Assembly (NCBI GenBank): GCA_039619475.1 | Contig: CM077116.1 | Span: 297,394,464-297,458,463 of the forward strand | Direction: 5' to 3' | DNA from: Icerya purchasi | Lineage: Eukaryota; Arthropoda; Insecta; Hemiptera; Monophlebidae | Length of the DNA stretch: 64,000 bases | Part shown: in pieces, positions 23,033-35,000 of the stretch | Numbering within the stretch: the first letter of the stretch is position 1 | Layout: each line of letters opens with the position of its first letter | Translations under genes and position numbers: made by a program | The notes under the pieces: model-generated | Seen by the model: only the letters and a program-made list of their open reading frames with translations | What the model was told of the DNA's origin: nothing | The model's database searches: none

Positions 23033-26000
23033 TCAGCATCCAAGTCCATATGGCGGTCTCTTGTTTGTGTTCACATAAAATTTTCCGTACGTTCTGAAAA
23101 GAAGATAAATATTTAGAGCTTTTTGTGAAAAACGCGTTAAATCAAAGAAATATCGTTATCGGTGGTAAAAACTTGCTGACCCAGTTGTTTGATTAAATAT
23201 ACAAAAATTATACAATGGTGAGAAAAAAACGTGTTTATATATGAAAAAATTGAGAAAAATAAAAGCAAAATAATTTTATAGTATTAGAAAGTGTTTAGTG
23301 CTAGGTAGTTATAAAATGAAAGCGAATATTAGACGAAAAAACCCTTTTGTGGTCGATTTCATAGGTGATATTTTTTACGAGTGCCGGTGTATTGTTACCG
23401 TATTATTTGACTAAAATAATGGGAAATTGTCTGACTTGTTAGTAAAAATGTTGGGCTCTTAGGTGGAAATTAGAGGAAGTGATTTCCCCGTTTGTACTAA
23501 TTTTTTTGGAAAAGTAGACAAAGTTTTTTACGCGCTGTGCTTTTACTGCGAAGGTTATTACAGTATGTACATAAAACCTATTTGAAGGGATCGGTAATAC
23601 AGGCCGCTATCTTGTACGAAAACTAATAAGGCCATAGGTGGCGGAGGGTTCATAGTATTTTGTGGGCAGTACATCGAGACACTGCAAAACAGACATTCAA
23701 GAATTAAATGGGTGGTTGGTGCGTTTGGCTGTCTGCAAAAAAGGCAGGTGTTTGGAGAACTCTGAACACCAAATATTTCGTTCTTATTAGAATAAATCAT
23801 TTTAAGATTTTTGCTTGTAGCCTTGTTAGCTTCATACCGATTTACTACGTATATTGGAATCTGCAAACTATTTTCTTCTTACTAATCAGTTTTGAGAAGT
23901 TAAATTTATGAAAATGGAATTATCCGATTAACTGACTGAAATCAGTATTCGTACGTCGAGGAAATATAATGAAATGCGAAGTAAAAAAAATTGCTTTTCC
24001 TAAATACAGGGTACGGCAGCATAATTTCCTTTTTTAAAATGCGCCACTTTTTTTCTACTAAATTTTGTTAAAGAGAAATAATAACAGAAAATCGATATAA
24101 AACTGCAAGGGAAGAAGCCATACATTTTGCCCCAATGGGGGATCTAGAGTATCCGTTATTTCGATTTTCTGTTATTATTTCTCTTTAACAAAATTCAGTA
24201 GAAACAAAGTGGCGCATTTTAAAAAAGGAAGTTATGCTGCCGCACCCTGTATTATAATACAAATTACCTGTGTGTGTTTCTTTTCAAAAATTATTATTCG
24301 ATGTAAGGGGGGCTATATTTATTTAAAGCAAATTGTAAGTTTAAACGGAAGTCGGAATTAAATTACATTATTAGCCTTATGCGCGATTCATATTTGTGGC
24401 TTGCTAGAAAAATTGAAAGATGACATTTTTGCAAACTTGTGAAACTAGTGTTTATTAGGATTAAGTCAGTGTTGCTGCAAATCTTAATTGCAGAAAACAA
24501 CGGAAAAATTGTTAAATTTACCTATATAACGTTTACCTAAATTATCACACCCATTAATCAAAATATACTACTTGAAGTTCATTTTGAAACTACTTTTTCT
24601 AAATATATTAATAGAAAAAAAAAAACAAAAGAAAGAAGAAAAGGAAATAATTTAAGGTAAAATTATGTTACTATTTTAATAAAATGCATTTAACATAATG
24701 GCCAAAAATTTGCAACATACAGATAATATTACATAAATTTGTCATAAACACTGTCTATCATAATGATGAGATGGGTTTTCAAATTTAACCGTAAGTGGTC
24801 ACTGGTCAGAATTAATTTTTGTAACTGCCCATTTTTATATTTAATTTCGTAAATTATGAAACTTTTGTTCCTTTACTTACGTATTTGATACATATTCTCC
24901 CATATAAGCTCGTTTTCCTTGTTCGCATAGTTTTTTTTCGTAATAAATATAGTTGGCGCATTCACTTGCGCAGAATGCATATGGATTATAAATGGATTCA
25001 ACGTAATATTCGTTACTGATCTGGTGGTTACATTTTAAATCTAGTTTTGTACATTGTACGGAAAAATTAATTAATTAATAATTGAATAATGGCAATAATG
25101 ATAATAATGATAATAATACAGACTTTACTATATTTAAGTAGTTTGAGTACCTTCATGATAAAACTCGGAAGATTTCGGGTATTAAAGTGCCGTTGGATGT
25201 GGTTGACTTCGGCTGATTTTTACTAAGTATCCATTTTTGTTACATACTTATTATCGAATGGAAATTATGGACCGTTCGTGAAGGTAAAGCAAAGTTGGCG
25301 GATAATTATTTTTCTGTTGACGGGTTCTGCCGAAAAATTTAATTTAAGGGAGACTAGAAACTTACATTTCAGATGTGTAATCTGTAAAACATTATTCGAA
25401 AATGGTACTGTTCGCGTGAAGTATGAAAAGTATTAAAGTTTGTGTTGAAAAAATGTTTGTAAGTTTTAAAAAAAGTATTTTATATTTTTGATTAAAATTA
25501 TGTACAAAATATTTGTATTTTTATCGTTCGGAGAGATTACTTTCCGCAATGAGAATTCATTTATTAATCGTGTGGGTACTTTTAATATTTTATTTCTAAT
25601 ATTATGAATTATGTAATTTATTTATCCATGCTTAATTCTTGATTATTCTAAACAGAAACACATTTTATTCCAGACTTGTTGTTGACGTAAACCTATTCAC
25701 TGACCGGCTACTTTTAGTATGTTAAAAATCATGGAATTTTATTTAATAAGTTATGTCGGTGACAAGAAATTTATGAGGTGTTTATTCGATTTTTTGAAAG
25801 CGTATGTTGTGTTTTACATATAAAAACAAAAAAACGCCCAATTGTATTTTTAAGAATATGCCTGTCAAATATCTTTTTTATTTTAAAATTCTAATTTATT
25901 ACTTTAGTTACGTTGTTACACTAGAAGTATGTTTGTTCAGACTCCCTTTGATTAGCCGTTGATTTTTATGAAGTGTACAATGAAGAAATAGAACGACTTC

Positions 26001-29000
26001 AGCTTCTTTTTTTTTTAGACTCACTTAGTTGCCGAAACACGCTCCATAAATAACCTTTTCACAACCAAGCCTTCGTATAAGTACGAAAAATTACGATTAA
26101 AGTTTTTCTTTGCTTATCGTACTTTTATTAAAAACGGCCATGGGTGATATATTGCACGCTGAATGTTTTTTTTTTTTTTTTCTTGGCGCATTAACTGCGG
26201 ATATTAACCCAGCAACAAAAATTAACTGCCATCCTTGAAATACAACCGGTTTTTCAAGTGGTTATTCATTCCATTATTGACTTAACTATAATAGTTGAAA
26301 TATGCTAATTCATTCATTGTATTTCTGTTTTTAATAAATATTTTTCGTTTTTTTTTTTTTTTTAATTAGTAAATTTCTAATTCAGAATAATTTTCTTTTT
26401 TAATATTGACTGACCGAAATATCTTTTCATGTAGAGACATTGGCAAAAAATTATATTAAATATATGAAAAAAAAAACAAAACATTTTTATTCATTCATAT
26501 TGACAATTTATCGTTGTCGTTTTCTCAAGATTGACACTTTTTTCGATGGTTTTGAAAATGGTCCGCCGTAATTTTTGATGTCGGTCATTTTTAAGCGTTA
26601 AATGAGTAAAAATTCAGGGAATATTGTTTTCAAATTATTTTATGATTACATTTTCGGCGTGAAAGCAATGCTATTATTTACCTAGGGGATTACAGGCTGG
26701 CTGAAAACGTCCTCCGTTCACAAAAAAGTCAGCATGGCCAACGAGTTCATCTAAACCGAAGCCACCGGCATTCGTATGAATGATGTCAACAAAATATGCA
26801 TCTTCTCTACTTAGTCGGCGGTTATTAGGAGCTGCGTAATACGTAGGTCCTGCTGGATCAGTTCCTATAATTTATGAATATGTATACACTATATGTCTTG
26901 TTTATAAATTTATAGCTGAAAAAAAAGCTAGTTGCATAGCGGATAGATCTAGATTTTCGAATGAATGCTGGATTTTAAATGTTCCACATTTTGCTCCTTC
27001 ATTATTATTGAAAAGTTTGGCAATGAGAAAAAAATAAGTTTAATTTCATATTTACCGGTTATTCTGCTCAATTTATTGGGCAACATGTAATATCCAGCGA
27101 AGCCGACTATTTGAGATCCAAAGCTATGCCCAAACAGGTGCACTGATTCCAGTGCAGATCCGTACTTAACCATTGATTTGACTACTTCCGAAATTAATTC
27201 ACCAATTAACGGCACTAGCTTATTCCTAGTGTATAAGTATTCACATTGAGCGTAATATGCCCAGTCCACCGCTACTACGTTCATGCTGCCCTTCTTCAAG
27301 TAAGCTAAAAGTTAGTGTCTCGAGGTTATTAAGCGGATTCTATTAAAAACTGTATTGTCGATAAATAATTGTTTTAATTTGTAATAGTTTAAGAAAATTA
27401 AAAAAAAAACAAAACTAATTTGAAACTGAAAGACACACGGGAAATACTCGAAAAATGTTCCGTATTCGTAACAATTTAAATTAAAATGGAAAACAGGTAT
27501 CAAGTTACATACACAACTCTCTATGCACGCTTACTATTTTTATGCAATACGTACTTGTAAAACAATTATTTCGGCGCGTATACCGCGAATGTAGGATTTT
27601 CCATTTTTTCTTTGTTAACTTTTCCGGAGAAAAATTGTATAAAAAAAAAAAAAAAAAAAAAATCAAAAATAGCGACAATATGAAAGCGGTAATTAAAATA
27701 ATAGTCGCATTTGTTGAAACATATCCTGAAACATTGTTGAAAATGAAAACTGAATCAAAGCACCAAAAACTTTAAAATACAGTCAAAAGGGGCAAAATTA
27801 GCGCTTCTCGAATACTTATAACCGGAATAATGCTTATTTTTGAAAATAATAATTAACTAAAACAAAAAAACAAATGATTTTCCATAAAAATATAAAGAAT
27901 GGAGTTTTTTTTTTTCGCAATATTTAATCGGTATACTAAAATTTCAGTAGTCTGTCATTCGAGATATTTGTTTTTTTAGCCTTTTTTTTGCGTTTATTTA
28001 ATTTTTAACGTTAGAACGGCATTTAAAATTAAAACACCGAAAATAGCGATGTCGTCCTCGTTTGACGAAATGTTTTTGTTTGTTTTTTTTTTGTTTGCGT
28101 AGTAAAATGCATTCATGATCTGTCTTGCGTCGTTTATGCGTACTCGAAATTCTTCAAAAGTCCAAACGTAGTGAATGCAGTTTTGTTCTCTTCCCTTTTT
28201 TTTTTTTTTTTTTTTTCGAATGCATTAAACAATTAGCACACTGTGCAGTTTAACACGTGATCGCTTAATTCGTTTGAAAAAAAGTCTGGCAACTTGATCG
28301 GCAAAACCGCGATCGATGCAAAACAAACCAGTAAGTGTTGACTAGTCTTCGAAATAGTTTTCAGGCGATCGGAATGTTGTTACAGCGCGCTATGTTCATT
28401 TTGCTTTTGTCACGATTCGTTTGTAACTTAAACTGAATTTTCAGTTGATCCGTTAGACACCTTTCATTTAGAGCGCTGTACTCTCTTATTCGGTGTTATT
28501 AATGATTAATCCCTGTATCGCAATCAAGATTCTTCTTGACGTGTAGTGCTTAAAAATTCTCTCGAAATATTAAATGAACGAAGAAAATGATGGACAGTGT
28601 GACGATTTTAGTTTCTATCGACAATTCCGAACACGGTCGACATTTAAACAACGATGTTTTAAACGTAGAATTTTACTTTTGTCAGTTTTATTTTTACGTT
28701 AAACTCGTTTAATTACCATTGGCGAATGGCTGAGTGAAGCTAATGCCATCTTGGTACCATCCGTGTACTACAAATGTAGTTCTCTTTTTCACGTTAAAGG
28801 TGGAAGCTTTCAACGATGCGATGATATTATTATCTGCCGAAAATGAATAGCCAGCCGAGTCGGTTCTAAAGAAGAAAACAAAAAAAAAAAGAAAAAAAGA
28901 AAAGAAACGGTTTAATACACTGCTAAAATTAATTAGTAATGCGACAATTCCCGATTATATTATTAATATGTATATTATCTATTTTAACGCAACGAGCCGT

Positions 29001-32000
29001 GTTATAGCGTACTTTTGTCGAAATCGACGTATTTTGTTTTTCTAACACGTTTTCATACAGCAATGGTTTTCGATTAATATTGTTGAGCGAAATAAGTATA
29101 AATAGATATTTTTTTTCGTATAAAACTTTTAAAATCATTTTCGGATAGCTATATATTTAAATGCCTAAAATGCCTACATTTTCGCCTTTTTCTTCTTTTT
29201 TTTTTGTAACTTTTTATATTTTGTGAAGTTTATGATGGTTTACGTTTTTTTGATTAAAAGCGAATTAAAAAGTGTAAAGTTAATAATAAATTAGTACAGA
29301 AACTACGAGGAAGAGCGGCATATAAATTGTTCTAATTTATTTTAAAATTTCTTTTTTTGTTTTTTTTTTTTGGGCTCATCAATCGGGGACCTTTACCCAG
29401 AAACAATTAAAATAGGAAAGTGTCAATTATATCTTGATACGGTCAGATATTGTTAGGAGAAAGGAACAAATAATAGGAACAATCTGTAGAGAGGGAAAAG
29501 ATAGGAGACATAAGAGGCGCAATATGGAGTAGGAAGACCGAGTAGAACTCAGAGCACTCAGCAGAAAAAAGTAAACACTTAATAAACATATGATCCGCAT
29601 CGCAAACATGCTCTTCGTTTAAGTGGAGAGCACAATGTAGAGAGGCAACCAACGAAAAACGAAAACGGGAGGAAGATAATAAAGTATGGATTAAGAGCGC
29701 AAGCGAATAATGGAGATAACAACAGAACGACGAAGTGAATGAAACAAAGAAAACCACGGATTGGCAGGAAGACTAGGTTGAACAGACAGATAAAAAGAAC
29801 TAGAGAAAGAGGAAACGTACATATCCGATCAAAACCTAAGATGAAAACCTTTGCACAGCGGAAGGAGATTGGCTGATCGGACTTTTTTTAAAGAAGAAGT
29901 GAGAAGAGGCAGCGCAACCCGAGGCAAGGAGTTCGTCGCTTCATTATCGAAGATGCCCGAATGACTAGAAACCCACAGCAAATCAATTTGAATAGAATGA
30001 AGGGAAGAAAGAACGTGGATAAGTGAGCGTATGCGGAGTATGATAAAATTACAGGAATAAACAGATAGGGACGAACAAATGGCTTGGAGTCAGATATAAT
30101 TAAGAATTTAGAGGAAAGGTGATTGGAGGAAATGAAAATAATGGAATGTAGGACAGTCATTAATACGTTTATGAATGTAGAACAGAAAGGAGGCAAGCGA
30201 AAAAATTCTGAAAAGCCAAAATCTGGGAGGATATTCTGATATTAGAGAAAATTTCGAAATCGAATTAAGGCGTGTGTACATGTTGTCTGTTAATTTTTGA
30301 TTTTTTACTTTTAAAAATATGCATTTACCTACTACTTAAAAACATTTCACATTTACTATTTATCTTTCTTTTCTTTTTTAATTTTATTTTTGAGCTTATC
30401 TACATATGGCCCAAGAATCGGGAAAAGAAAGAAAGGTAATAGCAGATGCTTTTACGATCAGATATGGAGCATGGAAAGTATTCAAGGACTAAAATAATTG
30501 AAGATAAAAAGAAATTAAAAGACCTAAAATAGAGAATTGAAAAACTAGTTAATAAAAGCGAACAGTAGAAAACGAAATATTCAAAAGCGATGCAGGGGCA
30601 CTCGAATAGAATGCGGTCATGTCACCTATAAAATTAAGTGTGAACTGACGAATTGGACAGGGGGGGGGGAACAAGGAACAAGGGTACGAGAGATGTAGGA
30701 AGCAAACTATACTCAAAGCGCAGGCGACAGATTTCAGTAAGAACTGAATGCTGCAAGCATGAATTAGGGTAGATTGGATAGAAAGCTAAAAGGAAACAAG
30801 ATTTGAAAATGAAAAGAAATAAAAAGTTGACCGTAATTTGAAGTGAGCGGTTGCGCAGACGAGATTAATATTGGGAGGAAAAAACAGAGAAATCTACCGA
30901 TAGAAGGAGACTAGAATATCGGCTGAGTTATTATCATGGATTCCAGAATATCCAAGAATCCACATTAGGTAAATTTGGATAGAATGAAAGGGAAAAATAT
31001 TTTAGATGAACGAGCGTACGAGAAGAATTAAATAGTCTGTGGAGGGAAGAAGAAGTGGAAATGAGATTGCCTATTGGAGACAGGAATCCGACATGATGAG
31101 GACTTTAGAAAAAACCAGGGAGGAAGCAATAAAGAGGACGCGGCACGGAGGAAAGCAGTAGATTCGGCATAGAAAATTGAACAGAAAGAGGGAAATTTGT
31201 AGGCTTCACGGTAATTCAGGAGAGAACAGAAGAAGGTTGAACCAACTTCATTTGGTCCCTTGGAGCTATCAGTAAAGATTGTAATGTGATCGGAGAAAAA
31301 AGAACTCAAGGTGTTTAAAAATTCTGTTTTAACAACACGTTGAGGGACATGGTTGATTGGAATAGTTTTATAAAGACAATTAACAGGTCATAGAAGAGTA
31401 GAAAAACTGAAGAAAAAATATGGCAGCTTGTTACGAGAATAAACAAATGGTGAAAATTGATAAAGGCGAATGGGAATGAGAGAAGGTATTGAGAATTTTG
31501 TTGGCAGAAAAACGCCAGTTCTGGTAGACAGAAGAGTAGGAAACTAGAGTGGAGGAAGAAATAAGTAGGCGTTTGATTAAAAACCGGTGGCCTAAATAAG
31601 ACCTTCGGATGAAAAGAGGAAGGGCGAGAGATTTGGCATGTAGAGCAGGAATTTCAGTCTACTCCAAAATCTTAGCATTGGATCTTTCTGCTCCTTATAA
31701 TTCTTCCTTTGTCCTTTCCTTCCCATCTCCAGTTATAATTCCTGTACTTCAATCTGTCCTAAGCTCTATTGATAATCGTTTCTCTATTTAACCCGTTCTA
31801 TAATTTATGCAGTTGTTGGATCAAAGCCGCCGGCGCGCCCAAAAGAAAATATATAAAATAATATTATTATTATTATTTTAATTATTATTTTCCTCTATCA
31901 CACAAACAGTCATCATTTTTTGTCGTTTTTTTAACAGAGAGAGGTTGTTCTATAATTAAAATTGTATGATCACAGATCTGCATGGTTTGGTACCAAGGTG

Positions 32001-35000
32001 GTGTGTGTAGATTGAATAATATTTGAAATGATAGGATATTAAGTGAGAAAATGTGAGTCAGAAAAATGCATTTATAGGCTTGTTTGGCAGTGTGTCAGTA
32101 AGAAAAAGTTACGCGATCGTTGAATAAGAATTTAATGTTAGTTTCGATGTGCCACTTTCAACACAGATGCATTTTAAACTTAAACTAACTTTTTTATTTT
32201 AAACATATATGAGATAAAAAACAAAACCAAGGATGTACCATTCTCTCCTCTCCTCCTCTTGCTTTCGATTTGCTCTGTCGCATTCTCCTTATTGTTCTCT
32301 TCGCGATTGTGATCCTCCTCGTATATGTGATGTTGATCATATTTTTTTCGAGTGCCCTGCTCTTCGTAATGAACGTTCTGGGTTTAAATTTTTCAAACAC
32401 CGGGCACTGCACGGGTTGTAATATCTATTGTCGACAAAATTTTAGAGAAGATATTAACCACTTGTTATTTAATTGCGCCCAGTTCGATAACACGAGACTT
32501 GCGTTTTCTAAAGACCTCATGTCCTGCAGTGTTTATCCTCCCATTGTGTATTTTTCATCTTCTCTGTTCCAGTGATAAAATTTTATTTGTTCTTTTTAGG
32601 TTTATTGAAAGAAACAGGATTTTTTTTTCCCCATTATTTTACTTATTTTTTCTTACATTGTAGTCTTTGTCCAGTGTGGCTGTGACTACTTCCTTTTTCT
32701 CATAATGCATTGTGTGCATTGCCGGGCAACTGTGGTCATAATGTAAGATAGAAATATTTATCTATTTATCTATTTTTTGTCTTTTGCTCCTTTTTCCAGA
32801 ATGAAAAAATCTTGTTTGTGTTTGTTTTGTTTCATTGAGCATTGTGGGCACTGCTAGCAGTTGCGGCCATAATGTAGAATGAAATTTCTCTTCCTGAATT
32901 TTCTATTATTAGTAATTTTTAATATCTAGTCGTGGCGCAGTTTGCTGGCCAGATAAACTGTTCTGTTCGGGCCAAAAAAAAAAAAAAAACAAAAAAAAAA
33001 CGCTCCCTTTTATACAGTCAGTTCTTGTCATTAGGTCTCCCTACTCCCTATGGAAGTGGCCAAATGGTAAGCTACTTAGCCGCCAGGCCATAAAAAAAAA
33101 AAAAAAAAAAAAACTTCCTTTATTCTCTCCTTTCCTTTATCTTTTGTGGTGTCTGCACTGCTGTCCTTTGTTGCGTCCATTTTGGACCGCCTAGCTATTT
33201 GGCTCTTTATTTTTTAGCTTAGTTTTTCTTGTTGTTGGGTCAATGCCGTAGGCGCGCCCACAAAGAAAAAAAAATGTACACAAGAAAAAAAAAACCTTAA
33301 CTATTACCATCTAAAACACAATGTTACAATCGATTATGAACCTGTATAAGGCAACTAAAGTCTGGTCCTCACAACAAAACAAGTACTGAATATTATAAGA
33401 AGGAAATTAAGTCCCTGAAAAATATATCTCTGTTTCTGTCAAATATTTTACAACTAAGTAAAATAAGTTTTTTATCTTCAGAAAAGTGGATCGGGCCTAC
33501 TCAATTCTCGTTTTAATTTCGTATTTCGATTGCTGGTTCGACAGGTTGCGTCCAAGATATTTGAATCTTTGTTGTTCTATTGCATTGTTGTTGATTGAAA
33601 TGTTGGTTATTATTCCTGCATTATTTTTACCGATTACCATAACTTTCGTTTATTTGTGGTCTGTTTCGATTCCTATTATAGAACATTCGTCCATAACTCT
33701 GTTGACTAAATTTTGTAGGTCATATTCGTTGTCTGCTATCAAAACTGTGTTATTCGTATATCGTGTGTTATTTATGACCCGATCTTTAATCTTCATTTCT
33801 TCACTACTATTTGTGAAAGCATTTTTAAAACCCACATCTGAGTAGATATTAAACGAAGTGGATGAGAAAGTATTCCTGTTTCAATTCGTATTTCATTTGT
33901 ACTATCATTTTTCAGTTTTACGCATGCCTCTTGATTCCAATATAGATTTTCAATTATCCGTTTGCCTTTTTTGTCTATTTCTAATTTGAGTGCCTGTCAA
34001 CGCCTCTTGTGTGCCTGGTCTATTGCGAAGGCCAAACTGTTCTCTGCTAATATTTGCTTCCAACTTATTGCATCGTTTGCGTATTATTCTTAACTAGATT
34101 TTTAGTGCGTGACTCGTTAGGCTGATAAGTCTGTAGTCCTTACATTATTTCGGATTAAATTTTTTGGAATTCTAACAAATATTAATTTCAACCTCTCTTT
34201 TATTATCTCGCCAGAGTCATATATTTTATTGAAAGGGTTAATTAATGATTGAATGTTGTTTTCGTCTAGTAATTTAAGTATCTCTGCTTGAATATTGTCT
34301 GGCCTAAGATCTTTTCTGTTTTTTGATTTGTTTACTGTATTTATATTATTATAAGTCCTAATTTTAAAAAATTTCATTTCGATTTTCATTACAACTGGAT
34401 TGTGCTCTGATGCGACATCAGCACCCGGATATGTTTTCGCGCTTTTGATTCCGTTTCTGTATCTTTTGTTGATCAATATCAATTTCTATCTCCAGACGCT
34501 TTTCAGGCGTATGTTCTGCGGTGAGGTAGCTTGAATCATGTATTAACTATCATTAGATTTTTCTCTTGGCAGAACTCTTCTAATCTGCCGCCACGTTTAT
34601 TTCTTTTACCCGGACCATACACTTACCTACTATATCGCGTGTCCTTTCATTGCCAATCTTAGCATTGAAGTCACCTAGGAATATATTAATTTCATGATTC
34701 TTTGTAAGTTCTATTAAGTCATTTAGGCGTTGGTAAAACTTCCTATTTCGTTTTTATCTTTATTTAGTGTTGGTGCGTGAATTTGTACTATATTAACATG
34801 TACTGCATTTCCTTTTAACTTTAACAATATCATATTTTCATTTTATGGTACGAAATCGCTCATGTACCGTTCTAATTCTTATTTTATTATGATCGATACT
34901 CCCCGTTTACATTTTTGTGGACTGCCTGAAAAGTAAACTATTTTCTTGTTTGATTTTAACTTTCTTCTATCAGGCCATCTCGTTTCACTAACTCCGAGTA

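Noticed and set aside
23558..23866. Cys-rich 102-codon frame in lipase intron 5
   Set aside because: The Cys/His spacing fits no zinc-finger family and there is no splice context.
28929..29138. 69-codon minus-strand frame next to lipase exon 2
   Set aside because: Not continuous with the lipase reading; the true exon border is the AG just above 28865.
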